Part shown: piece after piece, positions 8,031 to 14,890 of the stretch | How the letters are laid out: each line of letters starts with the position of its first letter | Numbering within the stretch: the stretch's first letter is position 1 | Origin: Thiobacillus sp. 0-1251 | GTDB lineage: Bacteria; Pseudomonadota; Gammaproteobacteria; Burkholderiales; Thiobacillaceae | Direction of reading: 5' to 3' | NCBI GenBank assembly: GCA_001899305.1 | Contig: MKWL01000011.1 | Location: 205,879-269,878, forward strand | DNA length: 64,000 nucleotides | The notes under the pieces: model-generated | The model's database searches: none | What the model saw: the letters and a program-made list of their open reading frames with translations, nothing else | Told to the model about the DNA's origin: nothing | Position numbers and translations under genes: made by a program

Positions 8031-8735
8031 CTACCGCATGGCGCCGGGCTTTTCTCCGCTTTCACTCAAGGTATGCATATCGCAGGGGCCGGGCTTCAAA
8101 TCAGGACAGGTCGTCGTGACATCGGTCGCCACCCCATTGACGTCGGCATGACTGAAATCGGCCTCATGCAAATTTGCGCCCATAAAATTCACATCGGTCA
8201 GATCGGCGAATAGGAAGCGGGACTCGTACAAATCTGTCCGGCTCAGATTCGCACCGGTCAGGATGGCCCCTTCCATATTGGAATATTCCAGCTTGGCCTC
8301 GGAGAAATCGGCACGAGCCAGATTGGCCATGTTTAGATTGGCGCGGCTCGATATCACTCGTTTCAGGTCGACGCCTTTCATATCCGCACCGCTCAGATTG
8401 GCCCCGCCGATGACCGCACCGCTCAGGTTGGCCTCAGTCAGTTTGGCTTGATAGAGCGTGGCGCCGATCAGATACGAACCGGCAAGATTGGCCCGGGACA
8501 GATCTGCGTGGGACAAATCAGCCCCCATGAGATTGAGACCAGCCAGATCAACCCCGGCCAGATCGCATTTCACGCAGGCATTGGTCGCAAGCAGTTGATC
8601 GCGGTTGCCCCTATGCTGCATGGGTGTTTGGGCAAAGGCCACGTGCACCATCCCCGCGCCTGCCACCAGGAATGCAATGCCTGTGATCAGGCCGGCCCGA
8701 CAGAAGCGGGAATACCCGGGATGTGTCATCCGCAT
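8031..8735 (-). CDS. Exported pentapeptide-repeat protein
   Basis: 234 residues from the ATG that follows a GAGGAG Shine-Dalgarno. An N-terminal hydrophobic signal ends near VAFAQ. After a CVKC pair come about 25 tandem A(D/N)LXX pentapeptides (ADLSHADLSRANLAGS and so on), predicted to form a right-handed quadrilateral beta-helix. The tail holds two further Cys in TTTCPDLKPGPCDMH. Exported pentapeptide proteins have no general function. Here it lies between the propeller-enzyme genes and soxX, suggesting a scaffold or maturation role; that is inference. Confidence 0.88.
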   Translation of the reverse strand: MRMTHPGYSRFCRAGLITGIAFLVAGAGMVHVAFAQTPMQHRGNRDQLLATNACVKCDLAGVDLAGLNLMGADLSHADLSRANLAGSYLIGATLYQAKLTEANLSGAVIGGANLSGADMKGVDLKRVISSRANLNMANLARADFSEAKLEYSNMEGAILTGANLSRTDLYESRFLFADLTDVNFMGANLHEADFSHADVNGVATDVTTTCPDLKPGPCDMHTLSESGEKPGAMR

Positions 8736-8835
8736 GTCTGCTCTCCTCTCCGGCACTAGCCGCCGATACCTGCCAGTGCCGGTAAGCACAGACCGTCATG
8801 CAGTTGCAGATACATCATGATTCCAGAACCGCGGC

Positions 8836-9303
8836 TCAATGCTTTCCCGCGTGATCCGCCTTCATGTCGCCCAGCAGATAACGAATTTGCAAAGGCTTCT
8901 GCCCCTTCATGGTCACGGTCAGGAGGATCCTGGTACCGGCAACAAGCCTGATCCGGGAATCTTTTCCAACCAGTTCGTTGGCGCCGGCCGGATTCAATTT
9001 CACCGTCATGGCTTGCGTGCCCGCGATGAAACGCAGGCTGGCGCTCGCGCCCTGGGTCGATTGGGGCGTATCGCCATGGTCGGTGACCCATACCTGGGCC
9101 TCGCCGTCCTTCACCACCAATTCGAAGTGGTACATCTCCGCCATGCGTAGCAAACCGCCGTGGTCGCCCTTGATGGTGGCCAGATATTCGTTACTGTGCG
9201 CCAGTGCCGCAGTCGGCAGGCCCAACGCAGATAACAGCCCCAGGCAGGCAATCCAGCGCCTTGCCGAGGCAAATGTATTCACGATTGTTCTTTGAATATT
9301 CAT
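8836..9303 (-). CDS. Unknown periplasmic protein in the thiocyanate/sox operon
   Basis: 155 residues with a clear signal peptide (cleavage near ALAHS). The mature part is beta-rich: EYLATIKGDHGGLLRMAEMYHFELVVKDG, then EAQVWVTDHGD, MTVKLNPAGANELVG and RILLTVTMKGQKPLQIRYLL. It has several His (HGG, YHF, DHGD, KADHAGKH) and no Cys in the mature region. I do not recognise the family; the fold could be an immunoglobulin-like or CopC-like metal-binding domain. It follows the propeller enzyme by 84 bases. Confidence 0.75.
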   Translation of the reverse strand: MNIQRTIVNTFASARRWIACLGLLSALGLPTAALAHSNEYLATIKGDHGGLLRMAEMYHFELVVKDGEAQVWVTDHGDTPQSTQGASASLRFIAGTQAMTVKLNPAGANELVGKDSRIRLVAGTRILLTVTMKGQKPLQIRYLLGDMKADHAGKH

Positions 9304-9387
9304 GCTCGTCTTTCAGTTCTTTGATAATCTTTTCATCGGATACCCCGTCGACGGCGATGCCGCCGACGGAGAGAACGAAACGTTCCG

Positions 9388-10854
9388 TTACACCGAAGTA
9401 CTGCGCGAGAACTTCATGCCTTCCCAGCTTTCCGGTACCACGACGTGGTCGTGCATGCCACCGGGAACGGCAATACGGGCTTCGATCTTGTCGGTCTCGA
9501 CGTTAAGAATCACCAAGCCGGACTGTCCGCCCTGGTTGCCGCTGTACACCGTAGTCATGTATTTGCCGTCAACCGAGCAGTCGCAGGTGTGGGGATCCGG
9601 GCCGGTATCCCACTTCGCGGTCACCTTCCAGGTTTTGGTATCCACCTTGCAGATGTAGCCATTGTTCGGCTTGCGCGCCCACATGGTGAAGTAGGCAAAA
9701 CGCGAATCCGGTACGTTGCCCATATGCAGCGGCAGATATTTGTCGCCGAACCCTTCGACGAAGGCTTCCTTCTTCCATTTGAGCGGATTCTCATCGGTCG
9801 AACGGTAGATCGCGATGTTGTTCTGCAGCACGTTGTTACATGCACAGAAGTATTCGCCGCTCGTAATGAAGCCAGCCTCGTGCAAAGGCGTAAGCACAGA
9901 CGGCACGGAGAAGGTCCAGGTGAAACCCTGTTGCCGGGTCAGCGGGAAATTGTCAGGCGCGCCCTTGGCGGTGGAAAGCAGCGCAACCACTTCCCAGGTG
10001 CGCGTATCGACGATCGCGCAGCAACCGAGGCGGCGAATCAGGATCGCCCCAAACGGCAGGGTCGGATGCCAGGTAAAGGCATCCACGAAGACCGCAGTCG
10101 GGTCGGCCGGCATCAACTCTTCGCCCAGCATCGCCTCGTGGGTCGTCTTCATGCCTTTGCGGCCCACGTAGTCGAACTTGCCGGTGGTGGCATCGGGGAA
10201 GATATGGCTGATGTGAAGCTGTCGCTTGACGGGATCGTAATCGGCACGGAAGGCCTTGACGATTTTCGGGTTGTCATCGATGGTGGTGATCAGCACCATG
10301 TCCTTCTGGCCATCCGCAAACGCGACATACTTGTTGGCGTTTTCGCCCACACCGATGGACACGTGCACCCCCAGCGACATACCCGTGGTCACGCCGATGT
10401 CGTTGACCACTTCGATGTGGTTTTGCTTGCCGCTACCGTCGTAGCGCATCTTGAACATCTTGAAATCGCCACGATCGCGCCATTCGGGGGAGTTCTCGTT
10501 GACATAAGGCGTCCCGGGCGGCTGCATGGTCTGGTAAAAGTCGAATCCCTTGTAAGGATCGGCCGAGGGCATGGCCGCGATGTGGTGCGGGATGGGCATG
10601 TTGACGCCCGCCAGGCCGTAGTTGTACCAAGCCAGGGTTTCCGGTACGGCGAGGTCAAGCGCCTGCACGTAGCCGCCGTACTTGCTCGGCAGCAGCACGA
10701 CGTTACGATCGAATTTCTTGAAAAAATCGGCCTGCGCTTCGTTGAGCGGATCGTGGCGAGCCGCCAAGGCGCTCCCCGAACCCAAAACACCTGCTGCCCC
10801 GGCCATGCCGGCAGCGAGCGAACCTTGTATGAACTGCCTTCTGGAAATACTCAT
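9388..10854 (-). CDS. Candidate copper-dependent thiocyanate dehydrogenase (Tat-exported seven-bladed propeller)
   Basis: 488 residues. A Tat signal (SRRQFIQG then a hydrophobic stretch to ALAAR) is followed by beta-propeller repeats. Candidate copper and catalytic residues are K58, H90, H164, D258, H325, H377, H422 and H468. As I recall it, the tri-copper enzyme of Thioalkalivibrio uses Lys103, His135, His206, Asp314, His381, His437, His482 and His528. The spacings K-32-H, D-67-H and H-45-H-46-H agree. That enzyme oxidises thiocyanate to cyanate plus sulfur in the periplasm. Alternatives are a nitrous-oxide-reductase-like or a methanethiol-oxidase/selenium-binding-type propeller. An AAGGAG Shine-Dalgarno supports the start. 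It is the second gene of a seven-gene operon. Confidence 0.8.
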   Translation of the reverse strand: MSISRRQFIQGSLAAGMAGAAGVLGSGSALAARHDPLNEAQADFFKKFDRNVVLLPSKYGGYVQALDLAVPETLAWYNYGLAGVNMPIPHHIAAMPSADPYKGFDFYQTMQPPGTPYVNENSPEWRDRGDFKMFKMRYDGSGKQNHIEVVNDIGVTTGMSLGVHVSIGVGENANKYVAFADGQKDMVLITTIDDNPKIVKAFRADYDPVKRQLHISHIFPDATTGKFDYVGRKGMKTTHEAMLGEELMPADPTAVFVDAFTWHPTLPFGAILIRRLGCCAIVDTRTWEVVALLSTAKGAPDNFPLTRQQGFTWTFSVPSVLTPLHEAGFITSGEYFCACNNVLQNNIAIYRSTDENPLKWKKEAFVEGFGDKYLPLHMGNVPDSRFAYFTMWARKPNNGYICKVDTKTWKVTAKWDTGPDPHTCDCSVDGKYMTTVYSGNQGGQSGLVILNVETDKIEARIAVPGGMHDHVVVPESWEGMKFSRSTSV

Positions 10855-10905
10855 TAATTTAACTCCTTGCGTTGTATTGCTTTATGCAGACGCCCTAGCG
10901 TCGAT

Positions 10906-11559
10906 TCAGATGTCGCCTTTCTTCCAGTCCTGCGGGCCGACGAAGACCTTTTCGATCGTGCCGTTGGCCGACAACAGGAAGCTGGTCGGCAAGCCGCGAA
11001 TCCCCAGACGCGTAGAAACGCCTTTAGGGCTCAACACATCGTTGGGCGCCACATACATATCCCGCTTCAAGTTATGCTCCTTCTTGATCAGGCGCATGGT
11101 TGCCGCCGTGGAAGGAATCGCCTGCGTCGGGCCGCCCATCAGGTGCGTGCCCATCGTGTCCGCATTGATAAAGACGACGTTCGCGCCGCGTCCATATTTG
11201 TCCACGAATACCTCGGTCTTTTTCAGCTGTTCAACCGAAACCGGCACCGCAGAGATGAAAAACACCACCAGCGTCCGTTTGCCTGCCACCAGACTGCCGA
11301 GATCGGCCTTTTTTGCATTGGAGTCATAAATCTCGATATCAGTCGGCATTTTTGTGCCGACCGCCATCGGTTTGATGAACACTTCACCCCCCACCTGCTC
11401 GGCAGATGGGAAGGTTCCATCCTTACCATCCGCCAACACCACGCTAACGGGTATTGCAAGCAGCCCCAACGCGAAAAGAGCTGGCCCCGCCGTGCAAAGT
11501 GCAGAAACGACGCGTCGCTTCCCCAGCCCACCTGATACCGTTGTTGCCTTAGATTTCAT
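10906..11559 (-). CDS. Thioredoxin-fold (SCO/peroxiredoxin-like) exported protein lacking the CxxC motif
   Basis: 217 residues. A long basic N-terminus and a hydrophobic segment to about residue 44 form a signal or anchor. The rest looks like an AhpC/TSA-SCO thioredoxin fold: a TLVVFFISAVPVSVEQL strand-loop-helix, VVFINAD, and the cis-Pro loop in LGIRGLPTSFLLSANGTIEKVFVG. The position of the usual CxxC reads SAVPVS, and the mature part has no Cys at all, so it cannot do thiol redox chemistry. It may be a structural chaperone for the propeller enzyme encoded 51 bases downstream. AGGAG precedes the ATG. Confidence 0.8.
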   Translation of the reverse strand: MKSKATTVSGGLGKRRVVSALCTAGPALFALGLLAIPVSVVLADGKDGTFPSAEQVGGEVFIKPMAVGTKMPTDIEIYDSNAKKADLGSLVAGKRTLVVFFISAVPVSVEQLKKTEVFVDKYGRGANVVFINADTMGTHLMGGPTQAIPSTAATMRLIKKEHNLKRDMYVAPNDVLSPKGVSTRLGIRGLPTSFLLSANGTIEKVFVGPQDWKKGDI

Positions 11560-11715
11560 CTGTAAATTCTCCTGTTGTTAAACCTTGTCGCACACCGACC
11601 TGAAATCAGAACCGGATGGCACACAACCGAACTGCCATCTAGAGATCTGGCGGCCAAACCACTCTCCAGAAAGCCCGCCCAACAAAGCTGCGACACCTTG
11701 TCGCGGTTGGTCTCT

Positions 11716-11731
11716 AGCACTTCCCATGCCA
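11716..11731 (-). promoter_or_regulatory. Sigma-54 (-24/-12) promoter of the thiocyanate/sox operon
   Basis: On the - strand it reads TGGCATG-GGAA-GTGCT. The GG and GC doublets are 12 bases apart, as required, and the match to TGGCACG-N4-TTGCW fails at two positions. Predicted transcription starts near 11705, about 145 bases before the first start codon. An A/T-rich stretch just upstream fits IHF-assisted looping. Confidence 0.65.
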
Positions 11732-11782
11732 ATTTAATTTATTATTTATTTTCAACAGGTTGAACACACGCCACCCCACTTT

Positions 11783-11808
11783 GTTTCAGTGAATGTTTCA
11801 CGTTGAAA
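11783..11808. promoter_or_regulatory. Inverted repeat, candidate activator (UAS) site
   Basis: GTGAA-TGT-TTCAC (11789-11801) is a perfect 5-base inverted repeat, flanked by an outer TTTCA/TGAAA pair. It is centred about 90 bases upstream of the predicted sigma-54 start, the usual distance for an NtrC-family dimer. It contains TGTTTCA, a word also found near the two other sigma-54 promoters. Confidence 0.45.
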
Positions 11809-11845
11809 AAACTCGTCCGACCTGCGCAATCCCACATCACCCACG

Positions 11846-11875
11846 CAAAAAAACCGGTAGCGCAGGGCTACCGGT
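11846..11875 (-). terminator. Rho-independent terminator downstream of sodC
   Basis: A perfect 9-base stem (ACCGGTAGC/GCTACCGGT, loop 5) is followed on the - strand by seven T. It is correctly oriented to stop transcripts coming from sodC before the sigma-54 control region. Confidence 0.8.
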
Positions 11876-12112
11876 AAAGGAGGAGGAAATTGAGCGATTA
11901 GATGAGGCCAGACTTTCATCCACGGCTTAAGCAGCCATTGAATGGAAATGCAGAAAGCCTGGAATCAGCGCATCGTCAGTCTCTCTCTGGCGATCGTTGC
12001 GGGCTGAGCGCCCTCAAATGAATTGCGCTATATAGGGAAGGAATCGCTTGGATCGATCACGGGCAACCCCACAGACCGGAACAGACGAAACACTCACGAA
12101 GTGGCCGGACGC

Positions 12113-12727
12113 TTACATGCGCATATCGTTGTCCTGCTCGATTACACCACAGGCCACACGCGCACCGGAATTGCCGGCCGGATCGGAAAAATCGTCTTCT
12201 TTGGCGTGAATGACGATCGCGCGATTGACAATGGAATTGAGGCCGATCAACGCCAGACTCACACCCGGCACGTCCACGCTCACGTTGGCGACGCCGTTCC
12301 GATCCGCTTCAATATTGCCGAGGTCGCCCAGATGATGTGCCTCGCCGGAGGGCGCGCCGTGGACCCCGCCAGAAGGCGCGAAATGACCGCCTGCACTCAT
12401 TCCATCCGGTGAATCACAATTGCCGTTCACATGAATATGGAAACCGTGTTTGCCCGGCGTCAGGCCCGCCACGCTTCCTTTGATCAGCACGTTACTGTTG
12501 TCATGTTGAACCAGATGCAGCGTGCCATTCACTTGACTGCCTGAAATGGCCACCAGTTCTGCCGTCGCATTCGAGCCTCCATGATTGTGATCCATGGGAG
12601 ACGCCACATGATGGCCATGGTGGGAATGCTCTGCCGCACCAGCCTGCCCTATCGCCCCAAGCAGCGCGGCAACGGCGATCCGACGCATATAACGGGTTTC
12701 AAGTCTCCCGTTCCATCTGTCCTTCAT
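12113..12727 (-). CDS. sodC: Periplasmic Cu/Zn superoxide dismutase
   Basis: 204 residues from the ATG placed 6 bases after AAGGAG. The signal peptide ends near GAGAAE, followed by a His-rich stretch (HSHHGHHVASPMDHNHGG) that may gather metal. The dismutase core shows HGFHIH copper ligands, a Cys in NGNCDSPDG and a second in ARVACGVI that would form the disulfide, GGHFAP with HHLGDLGNI zinc ligands, and AIVIHAKEDD. It removes superoxide in the periplasm. It lies 160 bases downstream of the DUF302 gene on the same strand, within a block rich in copper-linked genes. Confidence 0.95.
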   Translation of the reverse strand: MKDRWNGRLETRYMRRIAVAALLGAIGQAGAAEHSHHGHHVASPMDHNHGGSNATAELVAISGSQVNGTLHLVQHDNSNVLIKGSVAGLTPGKHGFHIHVNGNCDSPDGMSAGGHFAPSGGVHGAPSGEAHHLGDLGNIEADRNGVANVSVDVPGVSLALIGLNSIVNRAIVIHAKEDDFSDPAGNSGARVACGVIEQDNDMRM

Positions 12728-12852
12728 CAAATACTCCTTGTCATCGAATTGAGTGTATCCAGGGCACCTGTTCGTGCACTGCAGGAGGCGCAGGCCATTT
12801 CCGTTCCCGCCCTCAGCAGCTTGCTACGTATGGATTTGAACGATGCGCCGAG

Positions 12853-12881
12853 CGGGTTCGTTCCATTGTGAAACGAGCCCG
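12853..12881 (-). terminator. Hairpin between DUF302 gene and sodC
   Basis: Ten-base arms with one imperfect pair and a 9-base loop, starting 9 bases after the DUF302 stop. There is no T-run, so it may only attenuate read-through into sodC. Confidence 0.35.
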
Positions 12882-12889
12882 TCCGGCCA

Positions 12890-13411
12890 TCAGAACCCAC
12901 CACTGGCCAAGCTATCCAGAATGGCGCGCAAGTCATCATCAAACTGCTTGAGGGTTGCCCTGCCTTCGTCTGTCAGATTCTTGTCGTTGGCAAGCAAGCT
13001 CAAAATATGGGCCGGACGCTGCATCATGACCGTGGTCTTGCCGTCATGCTCGATGAGCGCCAACCGGCATGGCGCAAACATCTCGAAGTTGGGCACATGA
13101 TGGGTGACGGTGTAGGCCTTGGTCAGATTGCAGAACTCGATGAGCTGAAGCGGCGGCGCATCGATCCCGCGCCCCTGCAGGCCTTCCTGCACATTGAGCA
13201 CGTTGATGATGGCGTAATTCCTGGCTTCGAGTTGCGAGATCAGCATATCGCGCACGGCCGCAATTTTGTCTGCCACGGTCACTTCGAACTTGAGCTCGGT
13301 TGCCACTACATGGGGTTCATCGGCCATGGCCGATGTCGCTGGAAAGATCGTCAGCAAGCCCAGTAAAAATAGCGTGCGACTGTTGCGTTTAACGCGGGAA
13401 AAAAACTTCAT
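12890..13411 (-). CDS. Exported DUF302 protein
   Basis: 173 residues from the ATG preceded by AGGAGAG. The signal peptide ends near ATSAMADE. The DUF302 domain follows: IAAVRDMLISQLEARNYAIINVLN, then LIEFCNLTKAY, a PNFEMFAPCRLALIEHDGKTTVMM segment and the LASGGF end. DUF302 proteins bind or sense small ligands in several periplasmic settings, but no activity is established. Two Cys (in EFCN and APCR) could form a disulfide or bind metal. A near-consensus sigma-54 promoter lies immediately upstream, next to the gene for the sigma-54 activator, so it is a likely target. Confidence 0.85.
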   Translation of the reverse strand: MKFFSRVKRNSRTLFLLGLLTIFPATSAMADEPHVVATELKFEVTVADKIAAVRDMLISQLEARNYAIINVLNVQEGLQGRGIDAPPLQLIEFCNLTKAYTVTHHVPNFEMFAPCRLALIEHDGKTTVMMQRPAHILSLLANDKNLTDEGRATLKQFDDDLRAILDSLASGGF

Positions 13412-13421
13412 CACCTTCTCT

Positions 13422-13443
13422 CCTGTTTGTTTCAAACAACAGG
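13422..13443. promoter_or_regulatory. Palindromic element in DUF302 leader
   Basis: CCTGTT-TGTTTCAAACA-AACAGG contains the inverted repeat TGTTT-C-AAACA between the predicted transcript start and the start codon. It shares TGTTTCA with sequences near the other two sigma-54 promoters, so it could be a regulator site or an mRNA hairpin. Confidence 0.35.
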
Positions 13444-13468
13444 CCGTGAATCGGCCCTGCCGAACTTG

Positions 13469-13484
13469 AGCAAACAGCATGCCA
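13469..13484 (-). promoter_or_regulatory. Sigma-54 (-24/-12) promoter of DUF302 gene
   Basis: On the - strand it reads TGGCATG-CTGT-TTGCT, one mismatch from TGGCACG-N4-TTGCW and with exact spacing. Transcription should start near 13458, giving a leader of about 47 bases. It lies just beyond the stop codon of the sigma-54 activator gene. Confidence 0.75.
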
Positions 13485-13498
13485 GACGATGCGGGACA

Positions 13499-14890
13499 CT
13501 ATTCGCGCCGGCTTGGCGTGAACTGGAGATTGAATTCGCGCATCTTGCGCCACAGGGTGGTACGGCCGATACCCAATTCACGCGCAGCCTCGCCGATATG
13601 CCTGGCACGCCGCAAGGCAGCCTCGATCAACATGCGCTCGGTCTTGGCAAGGCTGCCCCCCTCTCCTTGCGGCAATGGGGCGGGGACATCGGCCTCTGAT
13701 ATGTTGCCCAGATGCTGCAACAGATCTTCTGGCAGGGCGTTGATATCGATCACCCCCTGCTCGTCAGCGAAAACCACCATTTGTTCCACGAAGTTTTCCA
13801 ACTGGCGGATATTCCCCGGGTACGGATAAGCCTGTACACAGGCCAGGGCGCGCGGCGTCAGACTGAGTCCGCTGCGCTTGTACTTGGCACTGTAGACTTC
13901 GAGAAAACGCGTCAGCAACCGCTTGAGGTCCTCGCCTCGCTCCCTGAGCGGCGGCAGATGCAGCCGGATACCATTGAGGCGGAAATACAGATCGGAACGG
14001 AAATGTCCACGTTCCATGAGGCTATCGAGCACCTGATTGGTGGCAGAAATCACCCGGATATCCACTTGTTTGCTCTTGTTCGATCCCACCCGGCGGATCT
14101 GCCGCTCCTGCAGTACGCTCAATAGCTTGGCCTGCATCGCGGGCGACAGGGTATCCACCTCGTCCAGGAAAATGGTGCCGCCATCCGCTTCCTCGAACAG
14201 ACCGGCACGAGAATCGGTCGCGCCGGTGAAGCTGCCGCGCACGTGGCCAAACAGTTCGCTCTCCAGAAGCTGCTCCGGTAGGCTGGCGCAATTGATGCTG
14301 ACAAAGGCATGCTCGCTGCGCGCGCTTTTCTCGTGGATGAGTCGGGCAACACGAGTCTTTCCGGTGCCGGTCTCGCCGGTAATGAGCACGCTGATGTCGG
14401 TGGCTGCCAGCCGTTCCGCCTTGATCAGGGTCGCGCGCATCTGCGGAGTATCGGCCACGATGTCGTCTGCCTCGCGCGACTCCGCCGTGGGAGGGCTCCG
14501 CATTGCGGTGGCGTAATTGCGCAATGCCTGGCTGGCATGGATTTTTTCCAGAATATCGTGTTCGCTGAACGGCTTGGTGAGGTAATCAAATGCGCCCAGG
14601 CGCATCGCATCGACTGCCGATTCGATGCTGCCATAGGCCGTGATCAGGATCACCGGCAGGTGGGGCTTGATCTGCTTGATCTCGCGCAGCAGATCAATTC
14701 CGGACATGTCATCCATACGCAAATCGGTAATCACCAGATCGTATTCAGCCTGGCTCAAGATCGCCAACGCCTGGCTGCCGCTTTCCGCCTCGCTGGTGTC
14801 GAAGCCGGCCCCCAGCAGCATGAGCGACAGGCTACGGCGCAGGCTTTTCTGGTCGTCCACCAACAGGATATGAAGAGGTTTGCTGCTCAT
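13499..14890 (-). CDS. Sigma-54-dependent response regulator (NtrC family)
   Basis: 463 residues in three domains. The receiver (about 1-120) has phospho-acceptor D56 and the K107 switch Lys. The AAA+ domain (about 145-385) has Walker A GETGTGKT (172-179), the sigma-54 contact loop as GSFTGA (219-224, a Ser variant of GAFTGA) and Walker B FLDEVD. The Fis-type helix-turn-helix (about 430-460) is AARELGIGRTTLWRKM. It activates sigma-54 promoters when phosphorylated. Its start overlaps the kinase stop by 4 bases, so the pair is translationally coupled. Likely targets are the three sigma-54 promoters in this block. Confidence 0.95.
   Translation of the reverse strand: MSSKPLHILLVDDQKSLRRSLSLMLLGAGFDTSEAESGSQALAILSQAEYDLVITDLRMDDMSGIDLLREIKQIKPHLPVILITAYGSIESAVDAMRLGAFDYLTKPFSEHDILEKIHASQALRNYATAMRSPPTAESREADDIVADTPQMRATLIKAERLAATDISVLITGETGTGKTRVARLIHEKSARSEHAFVSINCASLPEQLLESELFGHVRGSFTGATDSRAGLFEEADGGTIFLDEVDTLSPAMQAKLLSVLQERQIRRVGSNKSKQVDIRVISATNQVLDSLMERGHFRSDLYFRLNGIRLHLPPLRERGEDLKRLLTRFLEVYSAKYKRSGLSLTPRALACVQAYPYPGNIRQLENFVEQMVVFADEQGVIDINALPEDLLQHLGNISEADVPAPLPQGEGGSLAKTERMLIEAALRRARHIGEAARELGIGRTTLWRKMREFNLQFTPSRRE

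Larger units (their letters stand above)
11560..12112. other. 550-base intergenic control region
   Basis: No credible gene is seen here. It holds, from low to high coordinate: the 5' leader of the thioredoxin-fold gene, a sigma-54-type promoter (11716-11731), an A/T-rich tract suited to IHF (11731-11755), an inverted repeat that could bind the activator (11783-11808), and a hairpin with a T-run that ends the sodC transcript (11846-11875). The remaining 230 bases up to sodC show nothing I recognise. Confidence 0.7.

Noticed and set aside
9388-10854. Calling the propeller protein a methanethiol oxidase/selenium-binding protein
   Set aside because: Considered first because both are copper propellers, but the Tat signal and the Lys/His/Asp spacing fit thiocyanate dehydrogenase better. 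It remains the main alternative.
11617-11634. TGGCAC-like sequence on the + strand upstream of the thioredoxin-fold gene
   Set aside because: The distance to the next GC is wrong for a sigma-54 promoter, and it points away from the operon.
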